NCBI GenBank assembly: GCA_029959195.1
Contig: CP114117.1
Location: 3,162,001 to 3,226,000, forward strand
Reading direction: 5' to 3'
From: Dictyophora rubrovolvata
Taxonomy: Eukaryota; Basidiomycota; Agaricomycetes; Phallales; Phallaceae
Length of the DNA: 64,000 nucleotides
Position 1 is the stretch's first letter. Every line of letters begins with the position of its first letter. The notes beneath the pieces are model-generated. The model made no database searches. It was not told the origin of the DNA and saw nothing but the letters and a program-made list of their open reading frames with translations. Shown piece by piece: positions 48,514 through 59,752 of the stretch. A program made the position numbers and the translations under genes.

Positions 48514-48934
48514 TCGCAATATCTCGAATATATTTACCAAGTATCCGCGCGATCTTGAAGCCTTTGAAACTCGTCGATCACATACGATTTGTGATTTCGA
48601 GTTCTGTTGGGATATTTATATTTAAGTGAAAGGAAAGATGGCTTTATCAATTATCTGGACAGGATTTCGACGCATCTAAGAAATAGCCTACTTTTTTCAC
48701 ACGTGCACGGTGGCTCAAAATTCCACTTTTAACTTTCAATTGCGCTCGTGTGTTATGTTTGAATTTGATCAACTGTACCTGTTTAGTGACACTAGTGAGA
48801 TACTAATGCACTTTATTTCAGTGACTACTGTGAGGCATGATTTCCAAGTCGCGCTTTAGGAGAACACCCACTCCGTCAATCAAAATAAATAAGCAGCAAA
48901 GGACATTTCTATAATACAGAGATTAGTAACGAGA
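48514..48934. other. Intergenic between convergent genes
   Basis: 420 bp of AT-rich 3' flank. Nothing recognised. Confidence 0.45.
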
Positions 48935-51120
48935 CTACAGCTTAGCAGACAAAGCGGCTCCATAAACTAAAGCTGCGTTCACTGTAGAACGATCATCCGG
49001 AGAAGCAGCCAAACTCGTAAATTGATCCATCAAACTGCTCAATTCTCCTTCCTCAACCCAGCGCCTGCACACTTCGACATCGATATCTTTAGTCGGTTCA
49101 TTGTTCCTCACTGCCCACAATGCATGCTCGAGAAGAGATATACCTGCTGTCGTGGCAGCGACAATGTTCAATGTCGAGCGGGGTGTTATAGGATTTGATT
49201 TGTTAGTTTCAAATACAGACGGAAGTTTGTCAAGGACGGCTTGCAAGAGCTTGCAGGTGTTATTTAGGGCTGTGATGGAATTACTAGAAACCACGTCTTC
49301 AGCCCACTGCGGAACTATATATGAGCTTAATATTTTCGAAAGTAAACTAGTGCTAACGCACCGCAAGATAGCATTTAACCGTTTCTTCACTTCGTGCGGC
49401 TCGTTTTAGATCAAGGGCCAGCGCATTTATGGTGCCTTCCCATATCTTTTCGACCATACTGTCTCGAATCAACCTAGATTTTATTAACACTTTTGAACGA
49501 ATTCAAAGGACGAGACTCTACCTGCCAATACAGATCTCTTCCATATAACCTAAACCACCCAAAGCAGCCATGGCTTCTTCCATTGCTCCTGTCGATCTCG
49601 TCGCAGCATACGCTTTAATCGCTGGCGTGATGAGACGCAACCGCGCCACCTCAGACGGAGTCGCGATACCATACTCTACTTTACCCAACAGCACAATTGC
49701 ACCGAAAGTCAGATGAGTCAGTGCCCGGTATAGGATATTTATATCGGCAAGACTTTCGACGTGCAGGGGAATATCCTTGAGTAGGTGCTTGCCTCCTTCC
49801 ACACTGCGAACTGTGGAATAGGCCCGCGCGATGGAAAGACATCGTTGAAGGCTACCGATAGAATGGATAGCAGAATGGATACGAGTTATATTAAGCACTG
49901 GGGCAATATTCTTAACACCTTCGTTCAAACGACCGACAAGCCATGCTCTCGTCCCTTCGAGAGATAGCTCTGCTGTAGGAACGCCATGGGTTCCAACCTT
50001 TTCTTTGAGACGATGGATTAAGATATTGTTGTGAAGTGGTGATTCAAAAGGAGGGTGGCGTAAGGGGACGAGGAATAAAGAGAGCTCTCTGGACCCGACA
50101 TTGACTTTTCCTGTGCGCGCTAGCGCAACGGCTATGTTGCCCTCCGCTGCGCTCGAAAACCATTTAAAACCATTCAGGATATAAGGGTCACCCAGGTCCG
50201 AGTCAATCCGCTCAACGGGCTCGGCGGTGGTTTCAGTCCGGGATACGTCCGTGCCCCCCGATTTCTGAGACAAAGCTCAGCTCAGCCAAAGGTGACCTTT
50301 TTTTTTCATGAGGTAAGACGTACCTCCGTCATCCACTGTCCAGATAAATAGGCTTCTTGCGGATTGCGACTGACGCCTCACCGAGTCAAAACAAAACAAC
50401 TCATAAGGCTCGTTGTTTTACCTACCTTATCAAGCGACGGTAAAGGGTCTTTTTCATTGCTTCCGTACCAAAGAGTTCAATAACTAGAGGGAACAATCAG
50501 AAGTTAAAACGACCGAATATGAGACTTGTTTAACGCACTACGGGCCGCGCCATCGGTCATACCCATAGGACACATTATCTGTTTATCTCAGTATTATGCA
50601 GTAAACAAAAGACAACCCGGGAGCACTAACAACGTTGAAGTCTCCTGTCATAACCATGGTTTTGGCGAACATATAAACTCGGCTATACTCTTTATAGGTA
50701 CGCTCATATGCTATCGCAACATATCCTTCACGTATTGCCTCCTCTTCTAGCCTTTTCCACCCCTCTGAGGTGTGAAGAATATCGACACGGCGGCCCCATT
50801 GATCGTATTGCTTAAGGGTGGCAGGATGGACCAGTGGAGACAGAGGTCGAATATCTGTCATCGGACGAAGATTAGACACACCCCTCATTCTCCGCTGGAG
50901 CATACTCACTATGAATCAAGTCTTGGCCTAATCTTCCCAAGTCAGACTCTACGGCTCCACGGACACTGTCAGAATAAATCAACGGATATGTCGTTACGTT
51001 TATTTTTTCGACGAACCTCGCTGGGAGAAGCCGTTTTAAAAGACCTGGTAGAACAGGATCATCGTGATAGGGATGTTCATCTGGAGAAACGGTCTGCACA
51101 AACCCTTGGTCAACTCTCAT
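48935..51120 (-). CDS. Acyl-CoA dehydrogenase, AidB-like
   Basis: Eight exons (51120-50910, 50854-50631, 50578-50539, 50483-50426, 50369-50324, 50264-49522, 49473-49358, 49314-48935), 605 residues. N-terminal DEHPYHDDPVLPGLLKRLLP, then the FAD-binding middle domain CPMGMTD and QWMTEKSGGTDVSRTET with LNGFKWFSSAAEGNIAVALA, RLKEKVGTHGVPTAELSL, and a C-terminal helical domain with AALGGLGYMEE and MVEKIWEGTINALALDLKRA. This order matches the AidB branch more than classical beta-oxidation enzymes. Bacterial AidB binds DNA and is induced by alkylation; the fungal role is unclear. No clear peroxisomal or mitochondrial signal. It sits between two PAXX-like genes. Confidence 0.88.
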
Positions 51121-52140
51121 TGATAGAGTAAGAACAAGAAGGCTTGCAGAATGTCCGCGGGTCCACTATATATTTAGAACTGTGCTCCGTGTGTCTGCTT
51201 CGCATTGATGAGGTCCGCCGTTCAGTGTCACGTCAAAGTCACATTCATATGCAATTAGGTAATTGAGCGGCCTTGACTAGCTTTGACTCCGGACTTATTA
51301 ACAGAAGGTTGACGGTTTCCATAGTCTGATTTTTACTTCAAAGTCGTAGGCAGGTAGATCTTTCTGGCAATAAAGCTTGTTCGATACTAATTCTGAATCT
51401 GAACCACGAGCATCCCAGGTATGTCGGCAACAGCTTGTCCCATTGATGGCAGACCCGACGCTGCACCTATTGAAGTGATAGGAGTCGGCATTGAATGAAC
51501 CGGCGTACATATGATTTCATTTTGAGAATTTGATATTGCTATGACACCAGGATATATCCAGGAAGAGTCCCCTCTCCCGAAGCTTTGACAAGGTTTTGAT
51601 TCGCCGATTGGAGTGATGGCCAAGGAGGTCAATGCCTGCATATCCTAACGCCAAATACATTTTGGTTGATGTATATCTCTTTGAAAGCTTTACGTGTGAT
51701 TAGATCCTCGAACTCACATAATGAAGACTGTTTGCGATCCAGAGAAATGGGAGCGTAACATAAAGGCGACCGTTCTAGAGGCTCACAAACGTAAGAGCGA
51801 ATATGAAATCGCACCGAGCAAAATGGCATTCGGCCGTTGGGCCGATCATGATGCTTACATGGGTAACTTGCTTTTTTTCTCTGAAATTCCAGCGAAAACG
51901 GCAAACCAACAGCCTGAGTCCTTAGATCTGTATAAAGGGTCAATCAGATGGGTTATATAAGAAATTATTCAATAAATCCCTTTGACTGCTTTTCTTTAAG
52001 AAAAACCAGAGACGGTGTCCACTGTCATCGTCTGTGTCCAATGTCCATCACGTGCGCAGGTTAAAAGATTCAAGCCATGTCAGCTCGATCTCTGTGCCCC
52101 ACAACAAGTCATTAAAGTCTGGATCCTACTATACTGCTAA
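51121..52140. other. Intergenic with an unresolved coding candidate
   Basis: Both strands of 51387-51960 look partly coding. Plus strand: ERNIKATVLEAHKRKSEYE and KMAFGRWADHDAYMGNL ending at 51960. Minus strand: a GTGAGT...TATGCAG intron around 51716-51635 followed by a frame ending GMLVVQIQN. I could not build a complete gene on either strand. Confidence 0.35.
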
Positions 52141-53229
52141 ATGGCGCATATCGAAGTATTTGACAGTTTCGGAGCTTTAGATGGTTTGATACAAGGCAAG
52201 TGCCTGGCTACGGCTGACGGATAAGTTCCATGAAGCATTACCGACTCTAATCCACCTGTTTTTCTTTCTTTATTATTAGTCATCTATCATTCGTTTTCTT
52301 GTTTTGTCCTTGTTAGTGAGGTCGGGATCAAAACATGGGATGTTCAGCTGGGACTCGTTGAAGAAAATCAATGGTGGAAAGCATCATGGTCTACGGAAGA
52401 TGTGATTCGCCGAGTTGTATGTATTAACACCTATCACAATGCTTGAGACCCCCCGACGTTTATTTTTTAAGAAAAAACCGACAACGGAAAGAGACGTCGA
52501 AGATCTTGCTAGAAAACTAGCTGGTTTTATTAGTTCCGGAGAACTGTCAATTAAAGGGTGGTCGGATAGCCGACGGTCAAAAGATCTACGAGTTGAGTTT
52601 GACCATCCCTCTCATCCGTTTGTCCCTTTTCAAGATTTCATGAACAGTTAATAATTGGTGCCGACGTTGAAATTGATTTTCAAAGTTTACCTGACGACGA
52701 AAGCTCGATGCGTGGAATAAGGCTTCTAAAAAAGGTAGATCAAGGCAGTGTTTACCCCCTCAACAATATGATGTTAAGCTTTCGAATAGATAGCTTTACG
52801 TGCTCAGCTACAAAATTGCCAGTTATTCAAGGCAAGCCTTTCCGGGCCGGCGTCGAGTAAAATCAATAATACGGACCGTGGACAAACTCGCGTAGAAGCC
52901 GAAGTTACCGTCGAAGTGTTTGAGGAGAAAAAGCATGAGCTGGAAGAGGCTCAGGTGAATATGCACTAATATTATAACTACCATCAGTGACGTCTTCTAG
53001 AAACGCATTAAAGAATTGGAAGGTCAAGTCTCTGTTGTGAAACAGATGATCATAGCTGAAAGAGAAACGACAAGTATGTTTCGAGAATCCTCTTCACTCT
53101 CGCATACCAATTAATTCACAATAAACATATTCAGGACGTGTAGTCCCTACAGTACCCCTCGGCTCTTCTCGAGCAAATCCGACAAAACAGAAAAGAAAAA
53201 TTGTAGAAGCTGAATTCGAGAGTGACTAA
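52141..53229 (+). CDS. XRCC4/PAXX-like protein, copy 2
   Basis: Seven exons (52141-52199, 52317-52416, 52472-52591, 52648-52734, 52790-52954, 53001-53073, 53135-53229), 232 residues. Five of the seven exon lengths (59, 100, 87, 73, 95) equal those of copy 1 and all phases match. Head: MAHIEVFDSFGALDG, WDVQLGLVEENQWWKASW, ERDVEDLARKLAGF, EIDFQSLPDDESS. Coiled coil: KKHELEEAQKRIKELEGQ. Tail: SSRANPTKQKRKIVEAEFES plus a final Asp. The C-terminus is more conserved between copies than the linker, which points to selection on the tail. Both copies lack stops, so both seem functional. The NHEJ role is inferred as for copy 1; a generic coiled-coil protein is the alternative. Confidence 0.7.
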
Positions 53230-53634
53230 CGAAAGTCTTTGTCCATAATAATAGTCTTTAGAAATATTAGTTCACTTCTAATTATTACCCATCGCTCTCA
53301 GCATGAACAGCCCGAGGCTTATCTCAAAGAGGTGCTCCCTAATATCGCCGAAAAGATTGTCAAAAGCCCGGCTAGTGTCATCTTGTGATTTCAACCTCAT
53401 TGCTTCGATATTGATACATTCTTATCAAAGCAAAGGGAAATGTAAATTGTTATCCTATAAAAACGCTCTTAACTCTTCACCTGGACTCGGAGGGTGGGGG
53501 TCAGAGCAGCAAGGCGGTCTCGACTCTCGATAAGGCTGAAAGCTGAAAGACTCGACTGTGATGAAGGTGATAATGATTTGGAGGAGATTCTAATAGGGAG
53601 TTAGAGTACGTTTATTTGTCAAACAATGCGTAAT

Positions 53635-53662
53635 GGTTTAGGGTTTAGGCCTTTGGGGTTTA
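53635..53662 (+). repeat. Telomere-like tract
   Basis: ggtttagggtttaggcc then ttggggttta. Two clear TTAGG(G) units. Similar to the tract at 47223, on the other side of the duplicated PAXX-like pair. Confidence 0.5.
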
Positions 53663-53770
53663 GTGCAATGAACACGCGTGTACCGCCATGTTATGTAAGG
53701 ACAAACAGTAGTTAGCGCTTTTCCTCCAAAAACGAACCACTGATGGGAACAGTGAGCCACACTCGACTGA

Positions 53771-53837
53771 GGACCGGTGGTGCAGTGACACCTCCCTCTA
53801 GAGCAGGGACGGTTAAGGTTCGATTCCTAGCCAGGCC
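53771..53837 (+). repeat. tRNA-like sequence (tRNA-derived SINE head or tRNA pseudogene)
   Basis: A near-perfect pol III B box GGTTCGATTCC lies about 45 bp after an A-box-like TGGTGCAGTGACACC. GGTG/CACC can form a D arm, and TCCCT/AGGGA closes a 7-nt anticodon-like loop (CTAGAGC). The acceptor stem does not pair properly and the T stem is imperfect, so a functional tRNA is unlikely. A SINE head is the better reading. Confidence 0.55.
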
Positions 53838-54204
53838 AAGTTGCTGACAACCACAGGCGTTTATTGGCTTTCGAAGTGGTGATTGATTTAATTTAGCATG
53901 TGAACTTTATACTCATGGCTGACTCCCGCGCCAACTGCAACGCTTCAAACACTGGTCAGCCACGCCCCGCCGCGCTGGCGGACCGACCTAACTGCTCTCA
54001 ACTTCAAACGTTCTCACCAACAAAATCACCTCTTAAACATTCTAATCATAATGACATCGTCATTGTAAATTTATCTTCTAATATTAACTTTACTAAAATA
54101 ATCAATTTCCTTCGCAGGCTTGATCAGTACAGATATACGATCTCCGGTAGGAAGTTAATGACCTATATCACACCCACTTAATGTAGTTTGCAGATATTAA
54201 ACTA

Positions 54205-57200
54205 TTAGACCCTCCGGGCTCGATATTCCACAAAATAATCTTCCTAATCAACATCGCCAAGGTCACCGGTAGCGATAGCGAACTATTGAAGTCAGTCGAA
54301 GGGAAGTTTGGCAAAAATCAGATTGTTTGGAATGAACAGACTCTGTGAGCATTATCAGATTTGAGAAATTGCCACATGACTAAATAGTCTTCAAAAAGCT
54401 ATGATGTCGCGGCCGAGTCCACTATTAACTTCAAAATTTTCATGAAAAAAGGAAAAAAAGGGCGGGTTGGAGGCTATTGGAGAGTATACAAATACCGTGT
54501 CCGGCCTTCTCGATAAACAAAAACCATCCGGTATGTCCACTTATCCATTCTCATTCTCATTTATAGAACCGTTCCAGGAATTTGCAACGTTACCCTAGGC
54601 AAGAAGAATCAACTAAGCTTCACAGTCGAAGAAGATCACTTCAAAGATATGCTCGACAGAGCAAAACAACAGAGCGAGGGTATCTATTTGGCAGGAGGGG
54701 GGTCCTGGTCTACGTTTCTTACTTATTTCGATATCGTAAAGACGGCGGCAGATTCCGTTTTATCGGTTTGCATTTTATTATTGCTAGCCTGTAAATTATC
54801 CTAACTCGTCTCTCAGTTGCATCCATATGGCCATCAAGCTTGGAGCATTCTGTCGATTGCTCCAAATGTGAGAATATTTTCTTATTCCTCACAGTAGCTT
54901 ATTCGCTCTTTAGATTCTTCAAATGCATGTAACCCGGAACAACGATGTTAAGAAATTATTGCAACGCTTGATGGACATTTACAAATATATAAATGAAGCG
55001 GACCGATTGCCTGCGCTTACAGACACTCAAAGCGAGAAATTGAAAGTTCTAATCCATAAAATTTGCGATTGTGTCAGTTTCATTAAGGAATACACTGAGA
55101 ATAGTGCCGGTAACTACGTTTTTTTCTCTCGTTTTCAACTTGGTTTAAGCTATGGCATTTTATCAGCTGAAAATATCATAAAAGGGCCGAACTTCGATGA
55201 CAGAATTTCAGAGTTCAAGGGATCATTTGATCAGCTTTTCGAAACCATTCGAGACTCATTGACGCTCAGAACCGCAATTGCGGCGTTAAATATCGGTAAG
55301 TCTTCGTCGTTTTTACGATGTACATACTTGACTCTTATTGCTGTCAGAGGATTCCAATCTTCTTGCCGATATACCATATGCCGCTAATGCTGGACTTGTC
55401 CGCGGGGGGAAATGCCTACCAGGGACTCGCCAAACGCTGATCAGAGAGATACTGGACTGGGTTGACGAGAATACGCACGAACGCGTTCTCATCCTCAGCG
55501 GACAGGCAGGCACAGGGAATCTGCAGATGCCCACACAATCGCTGAGACTTTGGGTGATCGACTTGGCTCGTTCTTCTGCTTCAATAGGAGTAATAAGGGA
55601 AGAGTCAATTTCTTATTCAGTACTATTTCCCGCGACTTGGCGGATGGCGATGTCTCGTGGCGACGCAATCTCGTACAAGCTACTGAAAAAACCGCGATCA
55701 GAAAGTCTTTGGATCCCGTAACGCAATTTAACGAAATGATCATCAAACCATCAAATGGGATGGAAACGACTAAGCGCGTGGTTATCATCGTAGATGCTTT
55801 GGACGAAAGCGGTGACCAAACGGAACGCGAAATCCTTCTGAACTTGCTTTTTGAGAGAAGTTCAGAGCTTCCAAGCAATTATTGTACCATAATAACATCT
55901 CGTCCTGAAGATGACATCAAACAGTTTCATCAACATTCAAATGTTTTTTGCAAATATATGGCGGACGTTGCAACTAGAGGATGAAGAAAAATCGGAGAAC
56001 AAGGACGAAACAATCGATGGCAATAATGATATATCGCCAGAGGATGTTGCCAATATTGAGGTCGAGATTCAAGACGCAGACGGCGGAATTGCCAGGATGA
56101 CATTGTCTATACACAAACGATCTTTGCAGCGTACATTGTCTTCCACGTCTCCCAGCTTGAGAATATTTTGAATGAAAGCGGTGATCCTTTGGGGCTTTCC
56201 AAATAGCACCAAAGCTTGGTCTATCGACGATACACTAAACGACATCCAACGGTTCATCCTTTATAAGCTTTCCTCTGTGGCGAAGATCTTGGATGTGGTA
56301 GACAAGAATTGGTATTTGTTATTAGCCCAGAAGGCGCAAAATCTTTTCCAATGGGCTAAAATTGCATGTGGTTATATTCTAGAACTCAAATAAATACAGC
56401 GCAGCGACTAAGGACTGTCCTTTCCAAATCGACATCTTCTTTGTACGAGATGTATCACCAAATCCTTGATGACCAACCAGACTGTCGATTTGACAGTTAT
56501 CTTACTCTGTTGAAAACATTTGTTGGAGCAGTTATAGTTTCGCGGAAGCCACTTACAGTCTCGGCCTTGCAGGAGTTTTTCGGACCTATTAGTGGGGATG
56601 GCATGGATGTCAAAGCTGTATTAAAGTCGTTGAATTCCTTGTTTATCGGCATCAACGAATATACTGCCGAAGTTCAACCAATACATACCTCACTTTTGGA
56701 CTTTTTCCCCAGTCCCAAACAAAACTCCAGGACTCCAAATCGGTATTACGTCGATACGACGGACCAAAGTTCTTTGACACATGCATGTTTACAGGTCATA
56801 AGTGGGATGCTTCGGTTTAACATTTGCGGACTGGAAACATCACATTTACGCAATCGAGACATACCGAATTTTGATTCTCGAGTTGCGGAAGCAGTTCCGT
56901 TCCGCTTGCCGTACGCATGTTGTTTTTGGGCATACCACTTGGAATATTCGCACCGTAATCCAGACCTTCTGAAAGATATTTCTGATCTAATGCACGACAA
57001 CTTACTGTATTTCTTCGAAGTTCTTAGTCTACTGAGAGAGGCTGGACATGGCCATTCTGGAATGCAGATCCTAAAAAATAAAATCAAAGTAGGTGTCCTT
57101 CTTTTGTAGGTATGTTTTAACATCGAATAATTGAATTTTCTAGAATGAGAACGGTGAATTAGCTGTTTGGGCAGCCGAGGCATCACAATTTGCTTTCGAG

Positions 57201-59752
57201 TTTGGAACGATGATGATGGAGAGCACACCACATCTTTACCTTTCCTCCCTTCCTTACATTTCAAATAAGACATTTATATCCCAACAATTTCTCTCTCAAT
57301 ACCCGCAGCTTCTAAGCATGGATGTCGGTCAACCTCTAGCCCTCCAGCCTGAAATCAAAGACAGCATTATGCAAAAACATCCTTCTGCGTGTCTAAGAGC
57401 AGTCGCATTTTCCCCCCAAGGTAGACAAATCGCAACTGGCTTCGACAATGGCGATTTATGGGTGTGGGATTATGTCACAGGCGAAATGGTCAGTCGAGTG
57501 GAGAGTCGAGTGCAGCCTAAAGAAAAAACGTCCGCCGTCCGCAATGTGGTGTTTTCGTTGAACGGAGAACTGGTTTATTGTGGTTTCGAAAATGGAAGTA
57601 TCCTAACTTGGGAGGCAAAGACGAAGAAGGTCTTATACGATGAGGGATTTGCCACAGGGAAATGCACCATCTCTCCGGATGGACGTTATGTTGCCTTCAA
57701 GCATAATCAGACTCTGTCTTTCTATGAGAGAGAAACTTGTCCCAAACTCTTTGAAGATAGCATTGAATACCTTAGGGGTAAGATGATGTTCTCCCCGAGC
57801 GGAGGTTTGTTTGGCTTTCAGGGTGGAGATAGCGTGATGCACCTTTGGGATACCCAAAGGCAAACGTTCCTTCCACCCCTTGTATCAATCACCGAATATT
57901 GGATTCTAGAGGCACTCAATGACAGCTATGTCATCGCCAACGCCTTTGGCAGTTCTTGTGAATTTTGGGACATACAAACAAGGGCAATAGTTCGCCGGTT
58001 TGAGTGGGGGTCAATGTCTCCAGGAAGATTTACCTTGTCTACAAATGGAGAATATCTGCTTCGTTCTGCAAAAAACAGGCGCTGGATCTGGAAGATATCG
58101 ACAGGAGAAATCGCGCAGCGTTTTGTGGAACACTCAGACAAAGATTAAATCACTTTAACCGCCATATCACCCGACTCGAAATACATAGCATTCAGTATGA
58201 TTGCTAGTGGTACAATGCACGTGCTAGCGTGGGATGCCCTTGTTCAGGAGAAGTAAAAGGACTGGAAATAGTACCATGCTATGTGCCCTGCGGTCGCACC
58301 GAAACTCGGCTAAAGGGACAATGCCTTCTTTGGAAGGTTCAGGCCATTCAGGGGTCGACACCCCCGCATAGAGGATACCTCCGAGTCTTTGATATTGTGA
58401 GAATGACTGGCTTTGAACCCGACTTTAAAGTTGATTCCAGAAATTGGCCGTTTGTTGAAGTCTCTCCCGAAGATAATCATTGGTGGATAGCTTATGTTGA
58501 AAGGCTCCGGCCTAATTTGCTTTGTCTCTGGAATATCGATGAAAAAGAGAAACTCATTTTAGACAGATCGGATGGAAATGTCGCCGCCTTGGCATTCTCT
58601 GCCACTGGTGACCGTCTTATCAGCGGTGATTCAAAGGGAAACATCAAAATATGACATGTCCACACCCGTCATTTGATTTCGACTAGTCACAGTGGATTAT
58701 CAAAATGGGTGACTGCTCTCCAATGGGTACCACCTTTTGGGTTACATATGGAACGCGTACGTACAAACATACCTTCATCGAGGAACGGGAATGCTCCGAA
58801 TCACAGAAAATAATAAACGGACTTTTTAAGCATGATTCAACCAACCGTTATATCTCCCTCTCTTCCAATAACGCATATCTATGCGCAGTGTGCTATAATA
58901 CACGTGGTCAATTTGATTCATATGATCTCCTTTTTTTAGACCGTTTAACGGGTGCAATAATTCGTTGTTTCAATACGTATCAGCCTGCAAGATTCTCCTC
59001 AAATCGACGCTATATCGCCTGGATACCCGACAAAGACCCGACAAAAGTGGAACTTTGGGATTTAGAGAAGGGAATCGCGCTAGGCAAACATCCATTTGAC
59101 CTTGAGGTCACTGACTTCGCATTCTTTAATGACTCTAAACGGATAAGTATATTGAACGATGTGGCCGAAATAAAACGCGTTGATATTTGGGACATCGAGA
59201 CTCAAAAAAGAGTCATGCAGCTTTTTTTCAACAAATTCGAATTTGGACTGTTTAAACCGCGCATGGCATTATATGACAGTATCTTGTGGGTTAGTTCACA
59301 GGATGAGGGGAGAATTTTGGATTTGCATGTGCATGAAATCATGACACGTGTTCATCATGATTATTTGAATAACTCACAGTTTGGCATGTTGCCTAGCCAT
59401 CTCCAAACCAGACAGTACGAGATTGGTTGAAATATCTAGTCAAATATTTCACTCACAGCATTTGACTAGATTAATCAACGATTACAAATCACGCTCTGGA
59501 AACACTGAGGTATTAGATTACGCATTAGTGGCATGGAATAAAGCAAGCTTTTCGCCTCGGACGAAGCCAGAGGATGGTTGGCTGCTAGGTCCGCATGGCG
59601 AACTCTTATTCTGGGTTCCGCCAAATATGAGGGATAGTTTGTGGTATCCGGGCATGTCATTCACAACCCATGAAAAGCCTACAAAACTCAATTTCGACAA
59701 ATTTGTTCATGGTACGAGATGGACAGAATGCGAAAAGCAACCGAAACCTTGA
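54205..59752 (+). pseudogene. Decayed NACHT-WD40 NLR (STAND NTPase)
   Basis: Pieces occur in the order of a mushroom NLR. First, an N-terminal C2-like part (VWNEQTL near 54330, then GLEAIGEYTN). Then a helical segment with LLQRLMDIYKYINEADRLP. Then the NACHT domain: P-loop ILSGQAGTG at 55490-55515, Walker B VVIIVDALDESG near 55785, sensor IITSRPEDD near 55895, LAQKAQNLFQWAKIAC near 56340. Then WD40-like repeats (CLRAVAFSPQGRQIATGFDN near 57395 onward). Then the family ending LFWVPPN...KLNFDKFVHGTRWTEC at 59610-59740. These lie in different frames that normal introns do not reconcile: at least five frame changes, one right at the P-loop lysine codon, others in the N-terminal part, near 55980, near 56390 and after 58147. 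Such proteins are thought to act in fungal self/non-self recognition; this copy looks dead. Confidence 0.8.

Larger units (their letters stand above)
53230..54204. other. Intergenic between PAXX-like copy 2 and the NLR relic
   Basis: Holds a second telomere-like tract and a tRNA-like sequence, listed separately, and a 93-codon frame (53900-54181) that may be the start of the NLR gene. Confidence 0.5.

Noticed and set aside
53771-53837. Functional tRNA gene
   Set aside because: The acceptor stem does not pair and the T stem has mismatches.
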